Source of the DNA: Colletes latitarsis
Taxonomy: Eukaryota; Arthropoda; Insecta; Hymenoptera; Colletidae
NCBI RefSeq assembly: GCF_051014445.1
Contig: NW_027488369.1
Location: 10,744,001-10,808,000, forward strand
DNA: 64,000 nucleotides
Direction of reading: 5' to 3'
Program-made: the position numbers and the translations under genes
In this document: piece by piece, positions 19,373-34,609 of the stretch
How the letters are laid out: every line of letters begins with the position of its first letter
How positions within the stretch are numbered: the first letter of the stretch is position 1
The notes under the pieces: model-generated
What the model was told of the DNA's origin: nothing
Databases searched by the model: none
What the model saw: the letters and a program-made list of their open reading frames with translations, nothing else

Positions 19373-22300
19373 CGATCAAAATTTTAGAGGATAACGCAGG
19401 TTAGGTCTAGGTTAGGCCTGGGATTTTCACTCATCAGACTCATACTTTCGCATTCTTCACATACTTGTTGAACGGATCCTGGGTTTTTTCTGGTTTGGAT
19501 CACGTAGTAATGTGGTACCACACTGAAACGGTCAATTAAACCTGGTTTCGATCAATATTTTAGAGGATAACGCAAGTTAGGTCTGGGATAGGTCTGGGAT
19601 TTGCCGTCATCAGGCTCATACTTTCGCATTCTTCACATACTTGTTGAACTGATCCTGGGTTTTTTCTGGTTTGGATCACGTAGTAATGTGGTACCACACT
19701 GAAACGGTCAATTAAACCTGGTTTCGATCAAAATTTTAGAGGATAACGCAGGTTAGGTCTGGGATAGGTCTGGGAGTTGACCTCATCAGACTCATACTTT
19801 CGCACACTTCACATACTCGTTGAACAGATCCTGGGTTATTTTCTGGTATGGATCACATAGTAATGTGGTACCACACTGAAACAGTCGATTAAACCATGTT
19901 TCGATCAATATTTTAGAGGAGAACGCATGTTAGGTCTAGGTTAGGCCTGGGATTTTCACTCATCAGACTCATACTTTCGCATTCTTCACATTCTTGTTGA
20001 ACGGATCCTGGGTTTTTTCTGGTTTGGATCACGTAGTAATGTGGGACCACACTGAAACAGTCAATTAAACCTGGCTTCGATCAATATTTTAGGGAATAAT
20101 TCATGTTAGGTCAAGGTTAGGTCTGGTATTTGCACTCATCAGGCTCATTCTTTCGCATATTTCTCATACTTCATGGCTAGATGCTGGGCTGTTTCTGGAT
20201 TGTGTCACGTAGTAATGTGGTACCACACTGAAACAGTCAATTAAACCTCGTCTTGATAAATATTTTAGAGAATAACGCATGTTAGGTCTGGGTTAGGTCC
20301 AGGATTTGTCCTCATCAGGCTCATACTTTCGCATATTTCTCATACTTCATGGCTAGATCCTGGGCTATTTCTGGATTGGATCACGTAGTAATGTGGTACT
20401 ACACTGAAACAGTCAATTAAACCTGGTTTTGATCAATATTTTAGAGAATAATTCATGTTAGGTCTAGGTTAGGTCTGGGATTTGCTCTCATCAGGCTCAT
20501 TCTTTCGCATATTTCTCATACTTGATGGCTAGATCCTGGGCTTTTTCTGAATTGCATCACGTAGTAATGAAGTACAACACTGAAACAGTCAATTAAACCT
20601 GGTTTCCATCAATATTCTAGAGGACAACGCATGTTAGGTCTAGGTTAGGCCTGGGATTTGCCCTCATCAGAGTCATACTGTCGCAGTTTTAACATACTTG
20701 TTGAACGGATCCTGGGTTTTTTCTGGTTTGGTTCACATAGTAATGTGGTACCACACTGAAACATTCAATTAAACCTTTTCTTGATAAATATTTTAGAGGA
20801 TAACGCATGTTAGGTTTGGGTTAAGTCTGAGGTTTGGCCCTCATCAGGCTCATACTTTCGCATATTTCTCATACTTCATGGCTAGATCCTGGGCTGTTTC
20901 TGGATTGTATCAGGTAGTAAAGTGGTACCACACTGAAACATTCAATGAAACCTGGTCTGGATAAATATTTTAGAGGATAACGCATCTTAGGTCTGGGTTA
21001 GGTCTAAGATTTGCCCTCATCAGGCTCACAGTTTAGCGTTTTTCACATACTTCTTGAACAGATCCTGGGCTTTCTCTGGTTTGGATCACGAAGTAGTGTG
21101 GTACCATACTGAAACAGTCCATTAAACCTGGTCTGGATAAATATTTTAGAGGATAACGCATCTTAGGTCTGGGTTAGGTCTAAGACTTGCCCTCATCAGG
21201 CTCACAGTTTAGCGTTTTTCACATACTTGTTGAACGGATCCTGGGTTTTTTCTGGTTTTGATCACGTAGTAATGTGGCACCACACTGAAACATTCAATTA
21301 AACCTGGTCTTGATAAATATTTTAGAGAATAACGCATGTTAGGTCTAGGTTAGGTCAGGGATTTGCTCCCATCAGGCTCATTCATTCGCATATTTCTCAT
21401 ACTTGATGGCTAGATCCTGGGCATTTTCTGGATTGCATCACGTAGTAATGAAGTACAACACTGAAACAGTCAATTAAACCTGGTTTCGATCAATATTTTA
21501 GAGAATAATTCATGTTAGGTCTAGGTTAGGTCTGGGATTTGCTCTCATCAGGTTCATTCTTTCGCATAGTTCTCATACTTGATGGCTAGATCCTGGGCTT
21601 TTTCTGGATTGCATCACGTAGTAATGAAGTACAACACTGAAACAGTCAATTAAACCTGGTTTCCATCAATATGCTAGAGGACAACGCATGTTAGGTCTAG
21701 GTTAGGCCTGGGATTTGGCCCCATCAGGGCCATACTGTCGCAGTTTTAACATACTTGTTGAACGGATCCTGGGTTTTTTCTGGTTTGGATCACGTAGTAA
21801 TGTGGTACCACACTGAAACATTCAATTAAACCTGGTCTTGATAAATATTTTAGAGAATAACGCATGTTAGGTCTAGGTTGGGTCAGGGATTTGCTCCCAT
21901 CAGGCTCATTCTTTCGCATATTTCTCATACTTGATGGCTAGATCCTGGGCATTTTCTGGATTGCATCACGTAGTAATGACGTACAACACTGAAACAGTCA
22001 ATTAAACCTGGTTTCGATCAATATTTTAGAGAATAATTCATGTTAGGTCTAGGTTAGGTCTGGGATTTGCTCTCATCAGGTTCATTCTTTCGCATAGTTC
22101 TCATACTTGATGGCTAGATCCTGGGCTTTTTCTGGATTGCATCACGTAGTAATGAAGTACAACACTGAAACAGTCAATTAAACCTGGTTTCCATCAATAT
22201 GCTAGAGGACAACGCATGTTAGGTCTAGGTTAGGCCTGGGATTTGCCCCCATCAGGGCCATACTGTCGCAGTTTTAACATACTTGTTGAACGGATCCTGG

Positions 22301-22439
22301 GTTTTTTCTGGTTTGGATCACGTAGTAATGTGGTACCACACTGAAACAGTCGATTAAACCTGGTTTCGATCAATATTTTAGAGGATAACGCAAGTTAAGT
22401 CTGGGATAGGTCTGGGATTTGACCTCATCAGGCCCATTC

Positions 22440-23090
22440 TTTCGCATATTTCTCATACATCTTGAACAGATCCTGGGTTTTTTCTGGTTTGGATCACGTA
22501 GTAATGTGGGACCACACTGAAACAATCAATTAAACCTGATCCTGATAAATATTTTAGAGGATAACGCATGTTAGGTCTGGGTTAGGTCTAGGATTTGCCC
22601 TCATCAGGCTCTTACTTTCGCATATTTCTCATACTTCGTGGCTAGATCCTGGGCTTTTTCTGGATTGCGTCACGTAGTAAAGTGGTACCACACTGAAACA
22701 TGCAATGAAACCTGGTTTCGATCAATATTTTAGAGGATAACGCATGTTAGGTCTAGGTCAGGCCTGGGATTTTCACTCATCAGACTCATACTTTCGCATT
22801 CTTCACATACTTGTTGAATGGATCCTGGGTTTTTTCTGGTTTGGATCACGTAGTAATGTGGGACCACACTGAAACATTCAATGAAACCTGGTCTGGATAA
22901 ATATTTTAGAGGATAACGCATCTTAGGTCTGGGTTAGGTCTAAGATTTGCCCTCATCAGGCTCACAGTTTAGCGTTTTTCACATACTTGTTGAACAGATC
23001 CTGGGTTTTTTCTGGTTTGGATCACGAAGTAGTGTGGTACCACACTGAAACAGTCCATTAAACCTGGTCTGGATAAATATTTTAGAGGGT
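22440..23090. repeat. Satellite block shared with 40.4-41.05 kb
   Basis: The rare CCTGATCCTGATAAAT variant at 22535 recurs near 40491, and the downstream monomers agree at an offset of 17956 bp (102 monomers plus 4 bp). From 24471 the match with the same distant region resumes at an offset of 16548 bp. The copy around 23.1-24.5 kb therefore holds eight extra monomers. Confidence 0.72.
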
Positions 23091-26000
23091 AACGCATCTT
23101 AGGTCTGGGTTAGGTCTAAGATTTGCCCTCATCAGGCTCACAGTTTAGCGTTTTTCACATACTTGTTGAACAGATCCTGGGTTTTTTCTGGTTTGGATCA
23201 CGAAGTAGTGTGGTACCACACTGAAACAGTCCATTAAACCAGGTCTCGCTCAATATTTTAGAGGATAACGCATGTTAGGTCTAGGTTAGGCCTGGGATTT
23301 TCACCCATCAGACTCATACTTTCGCATTCTTCACATACTTGTTGAACGGATCCTGGGTTTTGTCTGGTTTGGATCACGTAGTAATGTGGGACCACACTGA
23401 AACAGTCAAGTAAACCTGATCTTGATAAATATTTTAGAGGATAACGCATGTTAGCTCTGGGTTAGGTCTAGGATTTGCTCTCATCAGGCTCTTACTTTCG
23501 CATATTTCTCATACTTCATGGCTAGATCCTGGGCTATTTCTGGATTGGATCAGGTAGTAATGCGGTACCATACTGAAACAGTCAATTAAACCTGGTTTTG
23601 ATCAATATTTTAGAGAATAATTCATGTTAGGTCTAGGTTAGGTCAGGGATTTGCTCCCATCAGGCTCATTCTTTCGCATATTTCTCATACTTGATGGCTA
23701 GATCCTGGGCTTTTTCTGGATTGCATCACGTAGTAATGAAGTACAACACTGAAACAGTCAATTAAACGTGGTTTCGATCAATATTTTAGAGAATAATTCA
23801 TGTTAGGTCTAGGTTAGGTCTGGGATTTGCTCTCATCAGGCTCATTCTTTCGCATATTTCTCATACTTGATGGCTAGATCCTGGGCTTTTTCTGGATTGC
23901 ATCACGTAGTAATGAAGTACAACACTGAAACAGTCAATTAAACCTGGTTTCCATCAATATTCTAGAGGACAACGCATGTTAGGTCTAGGTTAGGCCTGGG
24001 ATTTGCCCTCATCAGAGTCATACTGTCGCAGTTTTAACATACTTGTTGAACGGATCCTGGGTTTTTTCTGGTTTGGTTCACGTAGTAATGTGGTACCACA
24101 CTGAAACAATCAATTAAACCTTTTCTTGATATATATTTTAGAGGATAACGCATGTTAGGTCTGGGTTAGGTCTAAGATTTGCCCTCATCAGGCTCACAGT
24201 TTAGCGTTTTTCACATACTTGTTGAACAGATCCTGGGTTTTTTCTGGTTTGGATCACGAAGTAGTGTGGTACCACACTGAAACAGTCCATTAAACCTGGT
24301 CTGGATAAATATTTTAGAGGGTAACGCATCTTAGGTCTGGGTTAGGTCTAAGATTTGCCCTCATCAGGCTCACAGTTTAGCGTTTTTCACATACTTGTTG
24401 AACAGATCCTGGGTTTTTTCTGGTTTGGATCACGAAGTAGTGTGGTACCACACTGAAACAGTCCATTAAACCAGGTCTCGCTCAATATTTTAGAGGATAA
24501 CGCATGTTAGGTCTAGGTTAGCTCTGGGATTTGCTCTCATCAGGCTCATTCTTTCGCATATTTCTCATACTTGGTGGCTAGATCCTGGGCTTTTTCTGGA
24601 TTGCATCACGTAGTAATGTAGTACCACACTGAAACAGTCAATGAAACCTGGTTTCCATCAATATTTTAGAGGACAACGCAAGTTAGGTCTAGGTAAGGCC
24701 TGAGATTTTCACTGATCAGACTCATACGTTCGCATTCTTCACATACTTGTTGAACGGATCCTGGGTTTTTTCTGGTTTTGATCACGTAGTAATGAGGTAC
24801 CACAATGAAACATTCAATTAAACCTGGTCTTGATAACAATTTTACAGAATAACGCATGTTAGGTCTGGTTTAGGTCTAGGATTTGCCCTCATCAGGCTCA
24901 TACTTTCGCATATTTCTCATACTTCATGGCTAGATCCTGGGCTATTTCTGGATTGGATCACGTAGTAATGTGGTACCACACTGAAACAGTCAATTAAACC
25001 TGGTTTTGATCAATATTTTAGAGAATAATTCATGTTAGGTCTAGGTTAGGTCAGGGATTTGCTCTCATCAGGCTCATTCTTTCGCATATTTCTCATACTT
25101 GATGGCTAGATCCTGGGCTTTTTCTGGATTGCATCAGGTAGTAATGAAGTACAACACTGAAACAGTCAATTAAACCCGGTTTCGATCAATATTTTAGAGA
25201 ATAATTCATGTTAGGTCTAGGTTTGGTCTGGGATTTGCTCTCATCAGGCTCATTCTTTCGCATATTTCTCATACTTGATGGCTAGATGCTGGGCTTTTTC
25301 TGGATTGCATCTCGTAGTAATGAAGTACAACACTGAAACAGTCAATTAAACCTGGTTTCGATCAATATTTTAGAGAATAATTCATGTTAGGTCTAGGTTA
25401 GGTCAGGGATTTGCTCCCATCAGGCTCATTCTTTCGCATATTTCTCATACTTGATGGCTAGATCCTGGGCTGTTTCTGGATTGTATCAGGTAGTAAAGTG
25501 GTACCACACTGAAACATTCAATGAAACCTGGTCTGGATAAATATTTTAGAGGATAACGCATCTTAGGTCTGGGTTAGGTCTAAGATTTGCCCTCATCAAG
25601 CTCACAGTTTAGCGTTTTTCACATACTTCTTGAACAGATCCTGGGCTTTCTCTGGTTTGGATCACGAAGTAGTGTGGTACCACACTGAAACAGTCCATTA
25701 AACCTGGTCTGGATAAATATTTTAGAGGATAACGCATCTTAGGTCTGGGTTAGGTCTAAGATTTGCCCTCATCAGGCTCACAGTTTAGCGTTTTTCACAT
25801 ACTTGTTGTACAGATCCTGGGTTTTTTCTGGTTTGGATCACGAAGTAGTGTGGTACCACACTGAAACAGTCCATTAAACCTCGTTTCGCTCAATATTTTA
25901 GAGGATAACGCATGTTAGGTCTAGGTCAGGCCTCGGATTTGCTCTCATCAGGCTCATTCTTTCGGATATTTCTCATACTTGATGGCTAGATCCTGGGCTT

Positions 26001-27039
26001 TTTCTGGATTGCATCACGCAGTAATGTAGTACCACACTGAAACAGTCAATGAAACCTGGTTTCCATCAATATTTTAGAGGACAACGCAAGTTAGGTCTAG
26101 GTAAGGCCTGAGATTTTCACTGATCAGACTCATACTTTCGCATTCTTCACATACTTGTTGAACGGATCCTGGGTTTTTTCTGGTCTTGATCACGTAGTAA
26201 TGTGGTACCACACTGAAACATTCAATTAAACCTGGTCTTGATAAATATTTTAGAGAATAACGAATGTTAGGTCTAGGTTAGGTCAGGGATTTGCTCCCAT
26301 CAGGCTCATTCTTTCGCATATTTCTCATACTTGATGGCTAGATCCTGGGCTTTTTCTGGATTGCATCACGTAGTAATGTAGTACAACACTGAAACAGTCA
26401 ATTAAACCTGGTTGCGATCAATATTTTAGAGAATAATTCATGTTAGGTCTAGGTTAGGTCTGGGATTTGCTCTCATCAGGTTCATTCTTTCGCATATTTC
26501 TCATACTTGATGGCTAGATCCTGGGCTTTTTCTGGATTGCCTCACGTAGTAATGTAGTACCACACTGAAACAGTCAATGAAACCTGGTTTCCATCAATAT
26601 TTTAGAGGACAACGCAAGTTAGGTCTAGGTGAGGCCTGAGATTTTCACTGATCAGACTCATACTTTCGCATTCTTCACATACTTGTTGAACGGATCCTGG
26701 GTTTTTTCTGGTTTTGATCACGTAGTGTTGTGGTACCACACTGAAACATTCAATTAAACCTGGTCTTGATATATATTTTAGAGGATAACGCATGTTAGGT
26801 TTGGGTTAGGTCTAGGATTTGCACTCATCAGGCTCATACTTTCGCATATTTCTCATACTTCATGGCTAGATCCTGGGCTGTTTCTGGATTGTATCACGTA
26901 GTAATGTGGCACCACGCTGAAACAGTCGATTAAACCTGGTTTCGATCAATATTTTAGAGGATAACGCAAGTTAAGTCTGGGATAGGTCTGGGATTTGACC
27001 TCATCAGACTCATACTTTCGCGTTTTTCACATACTTGTT

Positions 27040-28700
27040 GAACAGATCCTGGGTTTTTTCTGGTTTGGATCACGTAGTAATGTGGGACCACACTGAAACA
27101 ATCAATTAAACCTGATCATGATAAATATTTTAGAGGATAACGCATGTTAGGTCTGGGTTAGGTCTAGGATTTGCCCTCATCAGGCTCATACTTACGCATA
27201 TTTCTCATACTTCATGGCTAGAGCCTGGGCTGTTTCTGGATTGGATCACGTAGTAATGTGGTACCACGCTGAAACAGTCAATTAAACCTGGTTTCGATCA
27301 ATATTTTAGAGGATAACGCAAGTTAGGTCTGGGATAGGTCTAGGATTTGCCCTCATCAGGCTCTTACTTTCGCATATTTCTCATACTTCATGGCTAGATC
27401 CTGGGCTATTTCTGGATTGGATCACGTAGTAAAGTGGTACCACACTGAAACATTCAATGAAACCTGGTCTGGATAAATATTTTAGAGGATAACGCATCTT
27501 ATGTCTGGGTTAGGTCTAAGATTTGCCCTCATCAGGCTCACAGTTTAGCGTTTTTCACATACTTGTTGAACAGACCCTGGGTTTTTTCTGGTTTGGATCA
27601 CGAAGTAGTGTGGTACCACACTGAAACAGTCCATTAAACCTGGTTTCGCTCAATATTATAGAGGATAACGCATGTAAGGTCTAGGTTAGGTCTGGGATTT
27701 GCTCTCATCAGGCTCATTCTTTCGCATATTTCTCATACTTGATGGCTAGATCCTGGGTTTTTTCTGGTTTGGATCACGTAGTAATGTGGTACCACACTGA
27801 AACAGTCGATTAAACCTGGTTTTGATCAATATTTTAGAGGATAACGCAAGTTAAGTCGGGGATTGGTCTGGGATTTGACCTCATCAGACTCATACTTTCG
27901 CACACTTCACATACTCGTTGAACAGATCCTGGGCTATTTTCTGGTTTGGATCACATAGTAATGTGGTACCACACTGAAACAGTCGATTAAACCAGGTTTC
28001 GATCAATATTTTTGAGGATAACGCATGTTAGGTCTAGGATAGGCCTGGGATTTTCACTCATCAGACTCATACTTTCGCATTCTTCACATACTTGTTGAAT
28101 GGATCCTGCGTTTTTTCTGGTTTGGATCACGTAGTAATGTGGGACCACACTGAAACAGTCAATTCAACCTGGTTTCGATCAATATTTTAGAGAATAATTC
28201 ATGTTAGGTCTAGGTTAGGTCTGGGATTTGCTCTCATCAGGGTCACAGTTTAGCGTTTTTCACATACTTGTTGAACAGATCCTGGGTTTTTTCTGGTTTG
28301 GATCACGAAGTAGTGTGGTACCACACTGAAACAGTCCATTAAACCTGGTTTCGCTCAATATTTTAGGGGATAACGCATGTTAGGTCTAGGTTAGGTCTGG
28401 GATTTGCTCTCATCAGGCTCATTCTTTCGCGTATTTCTCATACTTCATGGCTAGATCCTGGGCTATTTCTGGATTGGATCACGTAGTAATGTGGTACACA
28501 CTGAAACAGTCTATTAAACCTGGTTCCGATCAATATTTTAGAGAATAATTCATGTTAGGTCTAGGTTAGGTCTGGGATTTGCTCTCATCAGGCTCATTCT
28601 TTCGCATATTTCTCATACTTGATGGCTAGATCCTGGGCTTTTTCTGGATTGCATCACGTAGTAATGAAGTACAACACTGAAACAGTCAATTAAACCTGGT
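27040..28700. repeat. Satellite duplication, first copy (7744 bp spacing)
   Basis: Nine to ten monomers are repeated at 34610-36445. The rare CCTGATCATGATAAAT variant is at 27111 and 34679. Later tags such as CTTATGTCTGGG (27498 and 35242) and AGTCGGGGATTGG (near 27855 and 35599) lie exactly 7744 bp apart, or 44 monomers. The early part is offset by one monomer less, because the second copy gained one. Confidence 0.82.
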
Positions 28701-31129
28701 TTCCATCAATATCTTAGAGGACAACGCAAGTTAGGTCTGGGATATGTCTGGGGTTTGCCCTCATCAGGCTCATATTTTCACTCACTTCACATACTCGTTG
28801 AACAGATCCTGGGTTATTTTCTGGTTTGGATCACATAGTAATGTGGTACCACACTGAAACAGTCGATTAAACCAGGTTTCGATCAATATTTTTGAGGATA
28901 ACGCATGTTAGGTCTAGGTTAGGCCTGGGATTTTCACTCATCAGACTCATACTTTCGCATTCTTCACATACTTGTTGAACGGATCCTGGGTTTTCTCTGG
29001 TTTGGATCACGTAGTAATGTGGGACCACACTGAAACAGTCCATTAAACCTGGTTTCGCTCAATATTTTAGGGGATAACGCATGTTAGGTCTAGGTTAGGT
29101 CTGGGATTTGCTCTCATCAGGCTCATTCTTTCGCGTATTTCTCATACTTCATGGCTAGATCCTGGGCTATTTCTGGATTGGATCACATAGTAATGTGGTA
29201 CCACACTGAAACAGTCGATTAAACCAGGTTTCGATCAATATTTTAGAGAATAATTCATGTTAGGTCTAGGTTAGGTCTGGGATTTGCCCTCATCAGGCTC
29301 ATACTTTCGCATATTTCTCATACTTCATGGCTAGATCCTGGGCTTTTTCTGGATTGCATCACGTAGTAATGAGGTACAACACTGAAACAGTCAATTAAAC
29401 CTGGTTTCCATCAATATCTTAGAGGACAACGCAAGTTAGGTCTGGGATAGGTCTTGGATTTGCCCTCATCAGGCTCATACTTTCGCGTTTTTCACATACG
29501 TGTTGAACAGATCCTGGGTTTTTTCTGGTTTGGATCACGTAGTAGTGTGGTGTCACACTGAAACAGTCCATTATACCTGGTTTGGATCAATATTTTAGAG
29601 GATAACGCATGTTAGGTCTAGGTTAGGTCTGGGATTTTCACTCATCAGATCCGTACTTTCGCAGTCTTCACATACTTGTTGAACGGATCCTGATTTTTTT
29701 CTGGTTTGGATCACGTTAATGTGGTTCCACACTGAAACAGTCGATTAAATCTGGTTTCGATCAATATTTTAGAGGATAACGCAAGTTAAGTCTGGGATTG
29801 GTCTGGGATTTGACCTCATCCGACTCATACTTTCGCACACTTCACATACTCGTTGAACAGATCCTGGGTTATTTTCTGGTTTGGATCACATAGTAATGTG
29901 GTACCACACTGAAACAGTCGATTAAACCAGGTTTCGATCAATATTTTTGAGGATAACGCTAGTTAGGTCTAGTTTAGGCCTGGGATTTTCACTCTTCGGA
30001 CTCATACTTTCGCATTCTTCACATACTTGTTGAATGGATCCTGAGTTTTTTCTGGTTTGGATCACATAGTAATTTGGGACCACACTGAAACAGTCAATTA
30101 AACCTGGTTTCGATCAATATTTTAGAGAATAATTCATGTTAGGTCTAGGTTAGGTCTGGGATTTGCTCTCATCAGGCTCATTCTTTCGCATATTTCTCAT
30201 ACTTGATGGCTAGATCCTGGGCTTTTTCTGGATTGCATCACGTAGTAATGAAGTACAACACTGAAACAGTCAATTAAACCTGGTTTCCATCAATATCTTA
30301 GAGGACAACGCAAGTTAGGTCTGGGATATGTCTGGGGTTTGCCCTCATCAGGCTCATACTTTCGCGTTTTTCAGATACTTGTTGAACAGATCCTGGGTTT
30401 TTTCTGGTTTGGATCACGTAGTAGTGTGGTACCACGCTGAAACAGTCCATTAAACCTGGTTTGGATCAATATTTTAGAGGATAACGCATGTTAGGTCTAG
30501 GTTAGGCCTGGGATTTTCACTCATCAGGCTCATACTTTCGCATTCTTCACATACTTGTTGAACGGATCCTGGGTTATTTCTGGTTTGGATCACGTAGTAA
30601 TGTGGTATCACACTGAAACAGTCGATTAAACCAGGTTGCGATCAATATTTTTGAGTATAACGCATGTCAGGTCTAGGTTAGGCCTGGGATTTTCACTCAT
30701 CAGACTCATACTTTCGCATTCTTCACATACTTGTTGAACGGATCCTGGGTTTTTTCTGGTTTGGATCACGTAGTAATGTGGTACCACGCTGAAACAGTCC
30801 ATTAAACCTGGTTTGGATCAATATTTTAGAGGATAACGCATGTTAGGTCTAGGTTAGGCCTGGGATTTTCACTCATCAGGCTCATACTTTCGCACACTTC
30901 ACATACTCGTTGTACAGATCCTGGGTTATTTTCTGGTTTGGATCACATAGTAATGTGGTATCACACTGAAACAGTCGATTAAACCAGGTTGCGATCAATA
31001 TTTTTGAGTATAACGCATGTCAGGTCTAGGTTAGGCCTGGGATTTTCACTCATCAGACTCATACTTTCGCATTCTTCACATACTTGTTGAACGGATCCTG
31101 GGTTTTTTCTGGTTTGGATCACGTAGTAA

Positions 31130-32190
31130 TGTGGGACCACACTGAAACAGTCAATTAAACCTGGTTTCGATCAATATTTTAGAGAATAATTCATGTTAGG
31201 TCTAGGTTAGGTCTGGGATTTGCTCTCATCAGGCTCATACTTTCGCGTTTTTCACATACTTGTTGAACGGATCCTGGGTTTTTTCTGGTTTGCATCACGT
31301 AGTAATGTGGTACCACACTGAAACTTTCAATTAAACCTCGTCTTGATAAATATTTTAGAGGCTAACGCATGTTAGGTCTGGGTTAGGTCTAGGATTTGCC
31401 CTCATCAGGCTCATACTTTCGCATATTTCTCATAATGCATGGCTAGATCCTGGGATTTTCTGGCTTGGATCACGTAGCAATGTGGGACCACACTGAAATA
31501 TTCAATTAAACCTGGTTTCGATCAATATTTTAGAGAATAATTCATGTTAGGTCTAGGTCAGGTCTGGGATTTGCTCTCATCAGGCTCATTCTTTCGCATA
31601 TTTCTCATACTTGATGGCTAGATCCTGGGCTTTTTCTGGATTGCATCACGTAGTAATGTGGGACCACACTGAAACAGTCAATTAAACCTGGTTTCGATCA
31701 ATATTTTAGAGAATAATTCATGTTAGGTCTAGGTTAGGTCTGGGATTTGCTCTCATCAGGCTCATACTTTCGCGTTTTTCACATACTTGTTGAACGGATC
31801 CTGGGTTTTTTCTGGTTTGCATCACGTAGTAATGTGGTACCACACTGAAACTTTCAATTAAACCTCGTCTTGATAAATATTTTAGAGGCTAACGCATGTT
31901 AGGTCTGGGTTAGGTCTAGGATTTGCCCTCATCAGGCTCATACTTTCGCATATTTCTCATAATGCATGGCTAGATCGTGGGATTTTCTGGCTTGGATCAC
32001 GTAGCAATGTGGGACCACACTGAAACATTCAATTAAACCTGGTTTCGATCAATATTTTAGAGAATAATTCATGTTAGGTCTAGGTCAGGTCTGGGATTTG
32101 CTCTCATCGGGCTCATTCTTTCGCATATTTCTCATACTTGATGGCTAGATCCTGGGCTTCTTCTGGATTGCATCACGTAGTAATGAAGTA
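31130..32190. repeat. Tandem three-monomer duplication (527 bp)
   Basis: A three-monomer unit containing the unusual CATAATGCATGGCTAG variant is repeated in tandem (variant at 31431 and 31958, 527 bp apart). A single related unit is at 18581. The two tandem units differ by few bases, for example GATCCTGGG against GATCGTGGG. Confidence 0.8.
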
Positions 32191-33000
32191 CAACACTGAA
32201 ACAGTCAATTAAACCTGGTTTCCATCAATATCTTAGAGGACAACGCAAGTTAGGTCTGGGATATGTCTGGGATTTGCCCTCATCAGGCTCATACTTTCGC
32301 GTTTTTCACATACTTGTTGAACGGATCCTGGGTTTTTTCTGGTTTGGATCACGTAGTAATGTGGGACCACACTGAAACAGTCAATTAAACCTGGTTTCGA
32401 TCAATATTTTAGAGAATAATTCATGTTAGGTCTAGGTCAGGTCTGGGATTTGCTCTCATCAGGCTCATTCTTTCGCATATTTCTCATACTTGATGGCTAG
32501 ATCCTGGGCTTCTTCTGGATTGCATCACGTAGTAATGAAGTACAACACTGAAACAGTCAATTAAACCTGGTTTCCATCAATATCTTAGAGGACAACGCAA
32601 GTTAGGTCTCGGATATGTCTGGGATTTGCCCTCATCAGGCTCATACTTTCGCGTTTTTCACATACTTGTTGAACGGATCCTGGGTTTTTTCTGGTTTGGA
32701 TCACGTAGTAATGTGGGACCACACTGAAACAGTCAATTAAACCTGGTTTCGATCAATATTTTAGTGAATAGTTCATGTTAGGTCTAGGTCAGGTATCGGA
32801 TTTGCTCTCATCAGGCTCATTCTTTCGCATATTTCTCATACTTGATGGCTAGATCCTGGGCTTCTTCTGGATAGCATCACGTAGTAATGAAGTACAACAC
32901 TGAAACAGTCAATTAAACCTGGTTTCCATCAATATCTTAGAGGACAACGCAAGTTATGTCTGGGATATGTCTGGGATTTGCCCTCATCAGGTTCATACTT
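32046..33000. repeat. Two-monomer tandem repeat, three units
   Basis: The 352-bp dimer also seen at 18669 is here in about three tandem units (starts at 32046, 32398 and 32750). The third is more diverged, with TTTAGTGAATAGTTC and GGTATCGG variants. Confidence 0.78.
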
Positions 33001-34609
33001 TCGCGTTTTTCACATACTTGTTGAACAGATCCTGGGTTTTTTCTGGTTTGGATCACGTAGTAACGTGGGACCACACTGAAACAATCAATTAAACCTGGTC
33101 TTGATAAATATTTTAGAGGATAACGCTAGTTAGGTCTGGGATTGGTCTGGGATTTGACATCATCAGACTCATACTTTCGCACACTTCACATACTCGTTGA
33201 ACAGATCCTGGGTTATTTTCTGATTTGGATCACATAGTAATGTGGTACTACACTGAAACAGTCGATTAAACCAGGTTTCGATCAATATTTTTGAGGATAA
33301 CGCATGTTAGGTCTGGGATATGTCTAGGATTTGCCCTCATCAGGCTCATACTTTCGCGTTTTTCACATACTTGTTGAACGGATCCTGGGTTTTTTCTGGT
33401 TTGGATTACGTAGTAATGTGGGACCACACTGAAACAGTCAATTAAACCTGGTTTTGATCAATATTTTAGAGAATATTTCATGTTAGGTCTAGGTTAGGTC
33501 AGGGATTTGCTCCCATCAGGCTCATTCTTTCGCATATTTCTCATACTTGATGGCTAGATCCTGGGCTTTTTCTGGATTGCATCACGTAGTAAAGTGGTAC
33601 CACACTGAAACAGTCAATGAAACCTGGTTTCCATCACTATTTTAGAGGACAACGCATGCTAGGTCTAGGTTAGGCCTGGGATTTGCCCTCATCAGGGTCA
33701 TACTGTCGCATTCTTCACATACTTGTTGAACGGATCCTGGGTTTTTTCTGGTTTTGATCACGTAGTGTTGTGGTACCACACTGAAACATTCAATTAAACC
33801 TGGTCTTGATAAATATTTTAGAGGATAACGCATGTTAGGTTTGGGTTGGGTCTAGGATTTGCCCTCATCAGGCTCATACTTTCGCATATTTCTCATACTT
33901 CATGGCTAGATCCTGGGCTGTTTCTGGATTGTATCACGTAGTAATGTGGTACCACACTGAAACAGTCGATTAAACCTGGTTTCGATCAATATTTTAGAGG
34001 ATAACGCATGTTAAGTCTGGGATAGGTCTGGGATTTGACCTCATCAGACTCATACTTTCGTATTCTTCACATACTTGTTGAATGGATCCTGGGGTTTTTC
34101 TGGTTTGGATCACGAAGTAGTGTGGTACCACACTGAAACAGTCCATTAAACCTCGTTTCGCTCAATATTTTAGAGGATAACGCATGTTAGGTCTAGGTCA
34201 GGCCTCGGATTTGCTCTCATCAGGCTCATTCTTTCGGATATTTCTCATACTTGATGGCTAGATCCTGGGCTTTTTCTGGATTGCATCACGCAGTAATGTA
34301 GTACCACACTGAAACAGTCAATGAAACCTGGTTTCGATCAATATTTTAGAGGATAACGCAAGTTAAGTCTGGGATAGGTCTGGGATTTGACCTCATCAGA
34401 CTCATACTTTCGCGTTTTTCACTTACTTGTTGAACAGATCCTGGGTTTTTTCTGGTTTGGATCACGTAGTAATGTGGGACCACACTGAAACAGTCAAGTA
34501 AACCTGGTTTCGATCAATATTTTAGAGAATAATTCATGTTAGGTCTAGGTTAGGTCTGGGATTTGCTCTCATCAGGCTCATTCTTTCGCATATTTCTCAT
34601 ACATGTTGA